Source: Deltaproteobacteria bacterium
GTDB taxonomy: Bacteria; Desulfobacterota; Desulfuromonadia; Geobacterales; Pseudopelobacteraceae
Direction of reading: 5' to 3'
DNA length: 64,000 bases
Assembly: GCA_021781535.1 (NCBI GenBank)
Contig: JAJXWO010000006.1
Coordinates: 1-64,000, forward strand
The position numbers and the translations under genes were made by a program. A model generated the notes under the pieces. That model was not told the origin of the DNA and ran no database searches. It saw only the letters and a list, made by a program, of their open reading frames with translations. Of the stretch, positions 16,512 through 25,225 are shown piece by piece. Numbering within the stretch: position 1 is the stretch's first letter; every line of letters starts with the position of its first letter.

Positions 16512-17600
16512 TTATCCACGAGTAACCATTTCCCGATAAACATCTTCAGTTGAGGCGGCCATGGCTTCAAGTGAAAAGAGGTTTTGTGCCCGTATCCTGC
16601 CAGCCTCCCCTAATTGTTTTCGCAACAGTTTGTCGGTCAGCAGTCCGGCAATCTTTTCTGCCAGTTTTTCCGCGTTTCCCGGCGGGACAAGAAAGCCGGA
16701 CACCCCATCCTGTACCGCTTCGTCAATCCCCGGAGCATTGCTTCCAATAGTTGGAATCTCCAAAAGCGCCGCCTCAACCAGTACAAGGCCGAGGCCTTCT
16801 TTGGCAATTGACGGGAGCACAACTATATCCATGGCATTCATGACTGTTACCACATCCTCGCGGTAGCCGAGAAAGTGCACTCTGTTTCTGATGCCAAGTG
16901 TATTCGCCATCTGCACAAGGTCATCACGCATTACCCCTTCGCCCACAAGGAGACAGCGCAGATCAGGGAATTGTTTCTGCAGGAATGCTGTGGCTTTTAA
17001 TAGGTATTCCTGGCCCTTTTTAGCAGAAAGATGGGCAACGCAGCCTATTATTGGAGCATCATCCGGAAGTTGAAGAAGTCGTCGAGATTCCGTTCTGGAT
17101 GGAACGTTGTCGAATCTACGCAGGTCGATGCCGTTAAGAACGACCCGTACCTTGTCAACTGGTGCTCCGTTGGCAATAATATGGCGTGCAACACCGGCAG
17201 AACAGGTTGCTATAAGGGTGCTGAAACGGTAATAGTGCCAGGTGTTGAGCGCATGAACGTGCCCCAATACGGGAATGCCGGAAATTTTCCCGGCAATTCC
17301 TCCCATCAAGCTTGCGGTGGATAGATGGGTGTGAATGACATCCGCCTTGATCTCACGAGCCGCATGAATAATTCTGCCCGGTGCCAGTAAATTTAGTTTA
17401 CCTGATATACCGGGAGTACTGACGTCAATTGCCTTAGCTCTGGCTTCATCAGCCATTTGGCCACCCTCTTTGCAGAGCAGGCGGACACGATGTCCTCGCT
17501 GCTGCAGTGCTTCACACAGGGAGAGGCAGATTCTTTCGGCACCTGAGAACCTGCGCTGAGTAATGACTTGGAGGATGGAAAGAGTGCGGCTTGTTGTCAT
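16512..17600 (-). CDS. glycosyltransferase family 4
   Basis: This 362-residue GT-B retaining glycosyltransferase has the N-terminal donor-independent loop TQRRFSGAERICLSLCEAL and a C-terminal Glyco_transf_1 domain. That domain has VGEGVMRDDL, HFLGYREDVVTVM and the EX7E-type nucleotide-sugar site in PSIAKEGLGLVLVEAALLEIPTI (split here as PSIAKEGLGL and VLVEAALLE). It probably adds a hexose or heptose to the LPS core or a surface glycan. It overlaps the heptosyltransferase gene upstream by 4 bp. Donor and acceptor are unknown. Confidence 0.87.
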   Translation of the reverse strand: MTTSRTLSILQVITQRRFSGAERICLSLCEALQQRGHRVRLLCKEGGQMADEARAKAIDVSTPGISGKLNLLAPGRIIHAAREIKADVIHTHLSTASLMGGIAGKISGIPVLGHVHALNTWHYYRFSTLIATCSAGVARHIIANGAPVDKVRVVLNGIDLRRFDNVPSRTESRRLLQLPDDAPIIGCVAHLSAKKGQEYLLKATAFLQKQFPDLRCLLVGEGVMRDDLVQMANTLGIRNRVHFLGYREDVVTVMNAMDIVVLPSIAKEGLGLVLVEAALLEIPTIGSNAPGIDEAVQDGVSGFLVPPGNAEKLAEKIAGLLTDKLLRKQLGEAGRIRAQNLFSLEAMAASTEDVYREMVTRG

Positions 17601-18652
17601 GATTGAAACCTGGTGGAAAGGAGCTTCGAAACTCCGGAAAACATGGCGTCAACAGTAATGCTTTCGCGACATTTTGCATCGTGCGGGCATGAGGTCTTGA
17701 AACATCGGGTACAGGGGAGCGGGGCTTGGACAATGATATGCCGGTTCCCCCGGGGGCCGCTCTCGGAACCGTCGCTGGAACGATATAGCGAGACGGTTGG
17801 TGTGCCCACTGCGGCAGCAAGATGAACGGGGCCGGTATCGCCGCCAACAACCAGGTCAACATGTTTAAATAATGCTGCCAGTGTTTTTAGCGGCAGTCGG
17901 TTGATGATCCGTGTATCGCCAGTAACTTGAGAGGCAATATTGCTTGCGGCATTCATTTCCGATTCATTTCCCCAAGTAAACAGAATGACACTGCCAGGAT
18001 ATGTTGAACATATGCGTGTGCCGAGTTTACTCCAATTCTCCGGAGTCCAGAATTTGGTCTGCCAGGTGGTGCCACAATGGAAAAGAATTTTTGGTCCCGC
18101 TCCAAGTTCTGAAATTATGCCAGCAGCCTCAGAAGCGTCATGGTTGCTGAAGGCAATATCGGTACTGTATTCAGTCTCTTGGTAGGGAAGCTCAAAAGGA
18201 GTGCTGACAACGCTCAGGCATCTTAATGAAGCATGGTTGTCACTTGCTGAGAGCGGAGCCTTTTTTGTGGTGAATATTGAATTGATTTTCTCCTGCTGCA
18301 GCTCAAGCGGGAAACCGACCTTCAGTTTAGCACCGCTTGCAAAGTCAATGAGTCCACTCTTGAAGTTGCCCTGAATGTCGAAAGCCATATCGTAACGGCT
18401 GCTGCGTAATTCACGCCATAATGCCGCGACCTCGCTACGTGTTTGAGCAGTAAATGGCGACTTTCTCCAGCGCCGTGTGCTCAACAAATGCAGTTTGTTA
18501 AGCAGCGGGTTGCCCTCAAGCACGTCCTTGAAACCCTCCTCGACAATCCAGTCGATGCATATGCCGGGCGATGCTTTGTGGAGGTAGTCAAGAACCGGTA
18601 GGGCGTGGATGATGTCACCGAGAGCGGAAGTTTTTATGATGAGGACACGCAT
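17597..18652 (-). CDS. waaC: LPS heptosyltransferase I (GT9)
   Basis: The protein begins MRVLIIKTSALGDIIHALPVLDYL, the standard start of GT9 heptosyltransferases, and continues with IDWIVEEGF, SSRYDMAFDIQGNFKSGL and the C-terminal VGGDTGPVHLAAAVGTPTVSLY donor site. The DIIHALPVLDYL and WIVEE signatures fit WaaC (adding the first heptose to Kdo) better than WaaF, which is present separately at 20.8-21.9 kb. A Cys-rich CTRCFKTSCPHDAKC lies near the end. Its stop overlaps the GT4 gene and its start abuts the GT2 gene stop at 18652, so the three are probably co-transcribed. Confidence 0.85.
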   Translation of the reverse strand: MRVLIIKTSALGDIIHALPVLDYLHKASPGICIDWIVEEGFKDVLEGNPLLNKLHLLSTRRWRKSPFTAQTRSEVAALWRELRSSRYDMAFDIQGNFKSGLIDFASGAKLKVGFPLELQQEKINSIFTTKKAPLSASDNHASLRCLSVVSTPFELPYQETEYSTDIAFSNHDASEAAGIISELGAGPKILFHCGTTWQTKFWTPENWSKLGTRICSTYPGSVILFTWGNESEMNAASNIASQVTGDTRIINRLPLKTLAALFKHVDLVVGGDTGPVHLAAAVGTPTVSLYRSSDGSESGPRGNRHIIVQAPLPCTRCFKTSCPHDAKCRESITVDAMFSGVSKLLSTRFQS

Positions 18653-19557
18653 TAAATTTTACCGTGCTTTTCCTGCAGTTCGATAAGCCTGGCGTAATAA
18701 TCGTGCTTGGCACGGAGCGCCTTGTTTTCGAATATCCGGGTAATAAGCTTGTACTTGAAATATTTGATCCAGAGCCTGATTCTGTCGAGTTGCTGCAGAC
18801 ATGAGGCATGACGATCACCGTGACACTTGCCGATATAGATACGGCGGCTTTGCTGAAACAGTTTCCCGCCTTCGGCCGAGGTTGATTGTCCTCCAAGATG
18901 GATGATGGATACCTGTGGCAACACATAGCAGGGGATATTTTTCATCCAATACCGATGGGCAAGTTCCGTGTCTTCATAGTAAAAGAAAAAATCCTCGTCA
19001 AATAGTTGGTCGTTGCTGAAAGCCGCGCGACGTATCATGAAGAACGCGCCGAGTACGCCTGGCACCCGTACCGGTGAATCGGCTCGCTGTATTCGTACTT
19101 TCCACAGCTTGCTCCTGATCTTGCCAATGGTGTGAGAATAAAGCGATAGAATCCCTGGGTGGAAGATGAACCCCTGGATTCGGTGGTTGTTACCCATGAT
19201 GACAGGAGAGGCAACACCCGCGGAGGGAGTGCCTTCAAAAAAATCCCAAAGTGCTACCAGTGATTCTCTATTTAAAATAATATCGGTATTCATGATGCAA
19301 ACGTAATGACTTTTAACAGCCGCCATTCCCCTGTTTATGGCCCGTCCGTATCCCAGGTTCTCGCCTGCCTGGATAGAGACCAGATTGATGCCTTCAAACT
19401 GCTCGAGCATCTGGCAGGAACCGTCATTGGAGCCATTGTCCACTACCACCAAGCAGAAGCTGAAGGGTAAAGGTGTACTGTGGAAGAAGCGAAGTAGCTC
19501 CTCTAATAGTTGGCGGGTATTGTAGTTTACCGTTATAAAGGAAATATCAACAGGCAT
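18652..19557 (-). CDS. glycosyltransferase family 2
   Basis: This 301-residue GT-A protein has SFITVNYNTRQLLEELL at the N-terminus, VVVDNGSNDGS, the GENLGYGRAINRG motif and the metal-binding MNTDII (D-x-D equivalent). It resembles rhamnosyl- and related surface-polysaccharide transferases. The ATG at 19557 is preferred; a TTG at 19581 would add eight residues. Upstream lies a decayed region containing the broken start of another GT2 gene. Its precise sugar is unknown. Confidence 0.85.
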   Translation of the reverse strand: MPVDISFITVNYNTRQLLEELLRFFHSTPLPFSFCLVVVDNGSNDGSCQMLEQFEGINLVSIQAGENLGYGRAINRGMAAVKSHYVCIMNTDIILNRESLVALWDFFEGTPSAGVASPVIMGNNHRIQGFIFHPGILSLYSHTIGKIRSKLWKVRIQRADSPVRVPGVLGAFFMIRRAAFSNDQLFDEDFFFYYEDTELAHRYWMKNIPCYVLPQVSIIHLGGQSTSAEGGKLFQQSRRIYIGKCHGDRHASCLQQLDRIRLWIKYFKYKLITRIFENKALRAKHDYYARLIELQEKHGKI

Positions 19558-19879
19558 GTTTGGCTTCTCATTCTCTGGCAAGCGGCATGGCTAGTACCAT
19601 GTAACGCCTACAATTTTGGATAAAGACGTATCAATTTGATCCAAGCATCAGATGTTGGGTGATGTTTCCATATAATTGACACAATGATGGATCGGCCAGC
19701 AGTTCAGAAAACGTCCACTGATGGTCCATCACACTTGCTGCCTGAAGTCTGAAACTACAACAACTACGAGTCATTGCTTATAAAACAATCAGGCTGACTC
19801 ACTAACCGTGCCCATCAGTCCTTCTAAAACTCGGCGTAAATAGTTTGGTGAATTATAGGTGGTTATGATGATGCTATTG
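19558..19879. other. decayed intergenic stretch with gene remnants
   Basis: About 320 bp between two glycosyltransferase genes hold no intact gene. On the minus strand it contains the first 33 codons of a lost GT2 gene and a 47-codon frame that resembles a transposase end (listed separately). The rest shows nothing recognisable. Confidence 0.65.
19631..19774 (-). pseudogene. possible transposase C-terminal remnant
   Basis: A 47-codon frame encodes RLQAASVMDHQWTFSELLAD, which recalls the TPAMAAGLTDHxWTxxELL ending seen in several transposases. There is no full gene, terminal inverted repeat or target duplication visible. It may mark an old insertion that removed the body of the GT2 gene upstream. 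The resemblance is short, so confidence is low. Confidence 0.3.
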
Positions 19880-19890
19880 CTAATCGACAT
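19789..19890 (-). pseudogene. truncated GT2 glycosyltransferase, first 33 codons only
   Basis: Starting at an ATG that overlaps the stop of the WaaE-like gene, the frame reads MSISNSIIITTYNSPNYLRR and then VLEGLMG before hitting TGA. SIIITTYNSPNYLRRVLEG is the typical first strand and helix of a GT2 glycosyltransferase. The rest of the expected 250 or more codons is missing. The tight overlap with the upstream gene suggests that it was once a normal operon member. Confidence 0.6.
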
Positions 19891-20641
19891 TTTTATCCTG
19901 CTGCAATTCAACGCATTTCATGTGACGATAGAACACCCCTGCAGCATTAGAAACAGCTATCAGGATGCCTGCAGTGCCATCAAGAATACCTCCTTTAAGA
20001 AGATATGTTTTTACAAACGTTATTATACTCCTTACAAAAGCTTTGCCCGCAGATGTTCTTTTCCCGTGTTCGAACATTACTCTTGCACCAAGGTGTGAGT
20101 AGCTGTCGGTTTTATGAATAAAATCACTGACACAGTTGTAAGAGTGGTGTTCTATAAATCCAGTAAGGCAACCTCGCTGGCCATTCAACTCAACCGATTC
20201 ATGCACCAGACGATCACTAAAGCGCCCCTTGTCCTTTCGAAATAGCCGTAAAACTTTGTCAGGCCACCATCCTGAATGTTGTATCCATTGGTTGCGGTAA
20301 AAATTCTTTCTCTTTACTGTATAACCGTCATATGAAGGGTTTTGGATGGTTTGACGAATTTCAAAGGCAAGTTCGGCGGGTATTATTTCGTCAGCGTCTA
20401 TGGAAATGACCCATTCGCTTGATGCTCGTTCAAGAGCCCTGTTTTTTTGAATACCAAAGCCTTCCCATGGTTGTTCATAGAAAACTACTTTGCTGTTTTT
20501 TTTGCAAATTTCACGTGTCTGGTCCGTGCTGCCGGAGTCTACTACAACAATTTCATCAACCCAGTTGAGGCTCGTCAAACAGGCACCAATCCGTTGTTCT
20601 TCATTCTTTGTGATGACTATTGCGCTGATAGTTGCAACCAT
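19880..20641 (-). CDS. glycosyltransferase family 2, WaaE/KdtX-like LPS core transferase
   Basis: This 253-residue GT2 has SAIVITKNEEQRIGACLTSL, VDEIVVVDSGSTDQT, QPWEGFGIQKNRAL and the ISIDADE metal motif, followed by GWWPDKVLRLFRK. This order is typical of the WaaE/KdtX group, which adds glucose to the inner-core heptose in enteric bacteria. The acceptor here is inferred from the nearby Kdo and heptose transferases. The ATG at 20641 begins MVATISAIVI. A 201-bp AT-rich gap separates it from waaF upstream, and its stop overlaps the truncated GT2 start. Confidence 0.85.
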   Translation of the reverse strand: MVATISAIVITKNEEQRIGACLTSLNWVDEIVVVDSGSTDQTREICKKNSKVVFYEQPWEGFGIQKNRALERASSEWVISIDADEIIPAELAFEIRQTIQNPSYDGYTVKRKNFYRNQWIQHSGWWPDKVLRLFRKDKGRFSDRLVHESVELNGQRGCLTGFIEHHSYNCVSDFIHKTDSYSHLGARVMFEHGKRTSAGKAFVRSIITFVKTYLLKGGILDGTAGILIAVSNAAGVFYRHMKCVELQQDKNVD

Positions 20642-20842
20642 TAGATTCTATTTGCCTCGACTTTAAAAATTAAATTAGATAAAGAAACGGTTACGTTCCA
20701 AATTTTGGTATTATTACACATATTAATGGGTTGCAGTTTGTATTTGAGAAAACAGAATACAAATGTAAGATCACTGTTACTTGTAAAGCATCAGCGATAG
20801 ATAAAATCAAGTTAAAGATAGCTTTAAGGCCGCTTCAACAAC

Positions 20843-21850
20843 TTAGTCTACTGTGATTCCAGACATACACTGGTGATCAGTTGGACATTTGCGCAGTTTG
20901 CACGGAGCGCATTCAATGTGGTTACGAACGATGTAGGCTTTTTGTGCGTATGGAGATGTGGTGGCATGATCGGTTGGGCCAAAGATCGCAACCAGCGGCA
21001 CACCTAGTGCTGCTGCGACATGCATTGGGCCGGAATCGTTCGTGATAAAAAAACTGCAGCGCCGGATCAATGCCAACAGTTCCCGTACGCTGGTTTTCCC
21101 TGCAAGGTTGAGGCAGTTTCTCCCGAGTTGCTGCTCGATTTCTGCCGCAATGTCAGTTTCGCCTTGTCCACCAAAAATCAACACTTTTGCAGACCATTTA
21201 TCAGCCAACTGGCGAGCGACTTCGGCAAAACGGTCAGGATACCAGCGTTTTGCTGATCCGTATGCAGCGCCAGGATTGATGCCGAGTATGCAGTCACCGG
21301 GGTGTATCCCGTGTTCCGCCAATCGAGCCGCCGTGTCCATATCTTCTGCCGAAGTGAGAGTCAGCTGCGGTGTTTTTAATTGACTAATGATGCCGAATGA
21401 GCTCACAAGGCCAAGGTAGTATTCAACTTCATGGCCAAAATGGGCCTGTTTATCGGGCTTGAAGCGCTCGGTCAACATGAATCCACGCCCGTCACTACTC
21501 TTACCTATTCTAATCGGAATTCCGGCCAACCAGGGAACAAGAGCGGAGTCAAAGGAGTTCGGCAGGATGACTGTCGCGTCAAATTTTTCTTTTCGAAGTG
21601 ATGCCGCTAGCCGCAGTCTGCCCCTGATACCATGGTGCGCACAGTTGCGGTCAAAGGTGATGACTCGGTCTACCCATTCGTGAGGGGAGAAGAGTTCCGC
21701 TACCAAAGAGTTGGCCAACAGCGTAATTTCGGCCTGTGGAAAATGCTCCCGGATGGCACCTATGGCTGGGGTGGTCATGACCGCATCGCCTACCCAGTTA
21801 ACAGCCCTGATCAGTATTTTATTTGGTTTACTGTGGCTGAAGGTTTTCAT
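20843..21850 (-). CDS. waaF: LPS heptosyltransferase II (GT9)
   Basis: The protein has KILIRAVNWVGDAVMTTPAIGAIR, a WaaF hallmark, then GRGFMLTERF, LGINPGAAYGSAKRWYP and the donor site NDSGPMHVAAALGVPLVAIFGPTD. It adds the second heptose to the LPS inner core using ADP-heptose. A CAPCKLRKCPTDHQC cluster near the C-terminus is common in this family. ATG 21850 is chosen; a TTG at 21889 would extend it by 13 residues and deepen the overlap with the Trm112-like gene (ends 21828). Confidence 0.92.
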   Translation of the reverse strand: MKTFSHSKPNKILIRAVNWVGDAVMTTPAIGAIREHFPQAEITLLANSLVAELFSPHEWVDRVITFDRNCAHHGIRGRLRLAASLRKEKFDATVILPNSFDSALVPWLAGIPIRIGKSSDGRGFMLTERFKPDKQAHFGHEVEYYLGLVSSFGIISQLKTPQLTLTSAEDMDTAARLAEHGIHPGDCILGINPGAAYGSAKRWYPDRFAEVARQLADKWSAKVLIFGGQGETDIAAEIEQQLGRNCLNLAGKTSVRELLALIRRCSFFITNDSGPMHVAAALGVPLVAIFGPTDHATTSPYAQKAYIVRNHIECAPCKLRKCPTDHQCMSGITVD

Positions 21851-22031
21851 TACCCATTCGTTCTTGAAACGTATTTTGAGCTTCACCAACTATCATGACA
21901 GGGATGCCTTCAATAATGGGGAATGACAGCCCGCAGGTATGACAATTCAAAATTTGTTCGATGTCGCTTGTGATGAGTCCATTTTTGCAAGCAGGACAGA
22001 CAAGGATGTTAGTCAGATTATGCGAGAGCAT
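21828..22031 (-). CDS. Trm112-family zinc-binding protein (YcaR-like)
   Basis: This 67-residue protein has two CxxC pairs (C12/C15 and C30/C33) in ILVCPACKNG and NCHTCG, then FPIIEGIPVMI, the standard pattern of the bacterial Trm112/YcaR family. Such genes often sit beside lpxK and kdsB, as here next to lpxK. In eukaryotes Trm112 activates methyltransferases; the bacterial role is not settled. Its 3' end overlaps the waaF start by 23 bp, indicating co-translation. Confidence 0.88.
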   Translation of the reverse strand: MLSHNLTNILVCPACKNGLITSDIEQILNCHTCGLSFPIIEGIPVMIVGEAQNTFQERMGNENLQPQ

Positions 22032-22071
22032 AGAGTTAGCAATCCTCCTAAAGATGTAACGTCTTATAATG

Positions 22072-23169
22072 TCATAAGTGGAGTTGTTTTTGAAGTAAAT
22101 TGCGGAGACTATCCTTCAGGAGGGACGGTTCCGGAATAATGAGTTCCAAGCGTGCCAGCAAAATCCGCTTTCTGAGTTCGGGTGGCAGACCCTGTAGTTT
22201 GACACCGTCTTTTTCGGTGGTGACGGCCGCTTCAGCGCCATGTGTATCCATCGCCTCCATGATAGCAGACAGTTCGCTCTTCGTATAGGTGGCGTGATCA
22301 GGGAGGCGGATAGTATGAACAAGGTTCAGGCCACGTGACTCCAGTCCGTTAAAAAACGATGTCGGGTCAGCGATGCCCGCAAAGGCGAGCACTTTGCTGC
22401 CGGTGAGGTCGGAAAACGGGACAGGCAAGCCGCCGGATAGTGGCAGCAAATCGGTGAGACGGTGGTAGCTGGCACAATTCGGGATTCCAGTTGACGGATG
22501 GTCAAGCGTAGTCCCTTCAGGACAGCGCGTCAGGATAACCAGGTCCGCTCGTCCGGCAGCCCCTTTGGGCTCACGCAGCAATCCGGCAGGCAGTGTCCAG
22601 TTGTTGCCGAACGGGTGCGCATAATCCAGCAAAAGAATATTCAGATCTCGATGAAGGCGCAGGTGCTGAAACCCGTCGTCCAACAGAAAAATGTCGGGCG
22701 ATAATTGCTCCATGGCCAGCCGGCCAGCAGCATATCGGTCTGTGCCGATCACGACCATTAGCCCCGGCACCGTCGTTGCCAGAAGATAGGGCTCATCGCC
22801 GCATTCTCGTGGGGTCAGCATAATTGTGGACCCGTCACTGACAACAGCAGTTTCACCTTCCAGTGAGCCGCCGTATCCCCGGGAAAGCACGGCTACCTTG
22901 TAGCCTTGTCCTAATAGCAGCCGGGCAATATAGGTAGTTACCGGGGTTTTTCCGGTGCCGCCGACAGTGATATTACCTATCGAGACCACTGGCCGAGGCA
23001 GGCGGTATGTCTTTAATACCCCTGTCCGGTACATTCCGGCCCGCACGCGCTGGATAAAAGAGTAGAGAAGTGAAAGCGGTGCAAGTAGCAGGATCAGTAA
23101 CTGATCGACCGTTGCCGTGCGTTTGCCGTTGGCAAGGTCACGCCAGTATAATGAGAAGGTTTTGTTCAT
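22072..23169 (-). CDS. lpxK: tetraacyldisaccharide 4'-kinase LpxK
   Basis: LpxK phosphorylates the 4' position of the lipid A disaccharide on the inner face of the membrane. The 365-residue protein has an N-terminal membrane-associated helix and the Walker A-like VGNITVGGTGKTPVTTYIA (about residues 63-81). AVLSRGYGG, DEPYLLA, IFLLDDGFQHLRLHRDLNILLLD (given in part) and a C-terminal VTTEKDGVKL follow. Its start overlaps the waaA stop by 4 bp, and it is followed by the Trm112-like gene. Confidence 0.96.
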   Translation of the reverse strand: MNKTFSLYWRDLANGKRTATVDQLLILLLAPLSLLYSFIQRVRAGMYRTGVLKTYRLPRPVVSIGNITVGGTGKTPVTTYIARLLLGQGYKVAVLSRGYGGSLEGETAVVSDGSTIMLTPRECGDEPYLLATTVPGLMVVIGTDRYAAGRLAMEQLSPDIFLLDDGFQHLRLHRDLNILLLDYAHPFGNNWTLPAGLLREPKGAAGRADLVILTRCPEGTTLDHPSTGIPNCASYHRLTDLLPLSGGLPVPFSDLTGSKVLAFAGIADPTSFFNGLESRGLNLVHTIRLPDHATYTKSELSAIMEAMDTHGAEAAVTTEKDGVKLQGLPPELRKRILLARLELIIPEPSLLKDSLRNLLQKQLHL

Positions 23170-24455
23170 AAGTGCCTTGAAATTACTTCAATATGTCGAA
23201 CAGTGGCCCCACCGGCATCTCTCATCATCTTTAGTCCATTTTGTCCCAGGACCATTCTCAGCTCTGCGCTTGTGATCAGTGCCCTGCAAGAGTCGGTAAG
23301 GTCTGCGGCCGTTTCAGCTTTGATACCGGCCCCATACTGTAGAACCAGATCAGCAATCTCCCGGAAATTATCCATATTGGGACCAAAGATGCAGGGTATA
23401 CCAAGCGAGGCGGGTTCGAGCAGGTTGTGACCACCGGTGGGGACCAGACTGCCTCCGACGAAGGCAAGGTCAGACAGGGCATACAGGTCCATCATCTCCC
23501 CGATTGTGTCGACCAGCAGTACCATCCCGCCTTGAAACGCTATCACTCCAGAGGTCTTTATCGCAGTGCGCCGTCGGTATGACAGGCCCATTTGCTCCAG
23601 CAAGGCTGCAACCTCATTGGCTCGTTCGGGATGGCGCGGGACAAGTACCAGGAAAAAGTTGTTAAATGTTGTCACAAGTTCCTGATACGCAGCGAGGACG
23701 TATTCCTCTTCGCCCGGGTGGGTGCTGCCGGCTGTCACGACTGTGAGGTTGCCGGGTATGCCATACCGGCCTCGCAGTCCCGCTTTCTCTTCATCCTGAA
23801 CCAGATGGGAGGGGATGTCGTACTTAAGGTTGCCGACTGCCACAGTTCGTTCTGGCGATGCACCAATAGCAATGATTCGTTCCCGATCTGTTTCCGTTTG
23901 CATGCAAAGACAGGAAAACATTTGTAATGCGGGGCGGAAGAACCAGTCAAATTTCAGATAGCGGCTGAATGATCGATCGGATACCCGCCCATTAGCCAGA
24001 ATGATCGGGATACCGCGGTTGGTCGCTTCCCGGGTAAAATTAGGCCAGATTTCTGTCTCCATGATAATAATCAGCTTTGGTCTGATACGGTGTAATGTGT
24101 TGCGAACGGCTGGCAAAAAGTCAAAGGGGAAATAGATACAAAGATCTTTTTCCGGGAAGCTGGAGCTGATCGCCCTCCCGGTTTCAGTCGTGTTGGAAAC
24201 AAGAATGGCATGTCCGGGATAGTGCTCGCGGAGCGCCTTAAGCAGCGGTCTGGCGGCAATTGCCTCCCCCACCGAGACGGCGTGCAGCCAGATCACGGGC
24301 CTTTCTCCGATACGTGCCAGTTCTGCTGCGTGAATATAGCCAAAGCGTTCGCGAAAAGCAGGCGGTCTGCCACGGCTGACGGAGCGGTAGAGATGGTAAA
24401 TGATGACAGGAACGAGCAGAAAGATGGAGAGTATGTTGTAGGCGAAAAAAAACAT
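23166..24455 (-). CDS. waaA: Kdo transferase WaaA (KdtA)
   Basis: WaaA transfers Kdo from CMP-Kdo to lipid IVA. The protein has an N-terminal membrane anchor (residues 3-22), the PVIWLHAVSVGEAIAARPLL motif with the catalytic Glu, LVSNTTETG, IIMETEIWPN, VTAGSTHPGEEE and the C-terminal FVGGSLVPTGGHNLLEPA. At 429 residues it has the usual length. It lies between the PAP2 phosphatase (8 bp away) and lpxK (4-bp overlap) in the lipid A operon. Whether it adds one or two Kdo residues cannot be told. Confidence 0.96.
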   Translation of the reverse strand: MFFFAYNILSIFLLVPVIIYHLYRSVSRGRPPAFRERFGYIHAAELARIGERPVIWLHAVSVGEAIAARPLLKALREHYPGHAILVSNTTETGRAISSSFPEKDLCIYFPFDFLPAVRNTLHRIRPKLIIIMETEIWPNFTREATNRGIPIILANGRVSDRSFSRYLKFDWFFRPALQMFSCLCMQTETDRERIIAIGASPERTVAVGNLKYDIPSHLVQDEEKAGLRGRYGIPGNLTVVTAGSTHPGEEEYVLAAYQELVTTFNNFFLVLVPRHPERANEVAALLEQMGLSYRRRTAIKTSGVIAFQGGMVLLVDTIGEMMDLYALSDLAFVGGSLVPTGGHNLLEPASLGIPCIFGPNMDNFREIADLVLQYGAGIKAETAADLTDSCRALITSAELRMVLGQNGLKMMRDAGGATVRHIEVISRHL

Positions 24456-24463
24456 GGATATGA

Positions 24464-25225
24464 CTATGGTGCTGCCGAAACTGTTTCGTCCCGGTCAAGG
24501 TGCAGCAGATAATACAACGCAACCGCTGTCAAATGTACTATCCCCCAAGCCCACAGCGTATCACTCAAAAAATGCCCCCCTTGGGCAATGCGGGCGATGC
24601 TCATGAGGATGCCGTAGATAAGTCCGCCGGTCATCCAGAATGCAGCAGTACGGGGCTTGCGCCGTCGAAATATAAAGAAAGGGGCCGTCAGATAAAAAGC
24701 GGCTGATGAGTGTCCTGATGGAAAAGAACGGCCTTTATGCGCGACCCCCTTTTGCCAGGGTTGCAGGAACTCTTTCGTGCCGCCAAACTGCACGATTTCG
24801 CGGGGTCGCGGTCGCCCCCAATACTCTTTGAAAATGGAATTTACGATCAGCCCCGGGCCAAGTGCCAGAAGGATGACAAGAAAGAGTCCCGGCCGAATCC
24901 AGCCACGTCGTAGCTTATAAAAGCTGCCAGCAAGAGCGGCAATCAACCCGCACACTGCCATAATAACCGCTGGCCACCGGTCGAACAGATACAACAGGTG
25001 CCACGGTTGCTGCTTTCCGACCGGCCACGTGCCGTCGATGCAGAACAGCCCCGACATTTTCAGATCGGCACCGGTAGTGGCAATCACGATAGTCCCTGCA
25101 ACGAGGATAATCACCGGAATTGCGAAATCCCGCAGCTTTGTGTTTTTGAAGTTATTTTCTGCCTTCTTCTTGCAGGAAATAATCTCAGTGCCGCACGATT
25201 CCAGCTTTTCAGAGTTGATTTTCAT
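24464..25225 (-). CDS. PAP2-family membrane phosphatase, candidate lipid A phosphatase
   Basis: This 253-residue membrane protein has the three PAP2 motifs: KEYWGRPRPRE (C1), FPSGHSSAA (C2) and ARIAQGGHFLSD (C3), with about six membrane helices. PAP2 enzymes remove phosphate from lipids such as undecaprenyl diphosphate, phosphatidate or lipid A (LpxE, LpxF). Its position between lpxL and waaA, overlapping lpxL by 4 bp, favours action on lipid A or a precursor. This is inference, and UppP/PgpB activity is the alternative. ATG 25225 has GGAG eight bases upstream. The first 30 residues are a Lys- and Glu-rich cytoplasmic tail. Confidence 0.8.
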   Translation of the reverse strand: MKINSEKLESCGTEIISCKKKAENNFKNTKLRDFAIPVIILVAGTIVIATTGADLKMSGLFCIDGTWPVGKQQPWHLLYLFDRWPAVIMAVCGLIAALAGSFYKLRRGWIRPGLFLVILLALGPGLIVNSIFKEYWGRPRPREIVQFGGTKEFLQPWQKGVAHKGRSFPSGHSSAAFYLTAPFFIFRRRKPRTAAFWMTGGLIYGILMSIARIAQGGHFLSDTLWAWGIVHLTAVALYYLLHLDRDETVSAAP

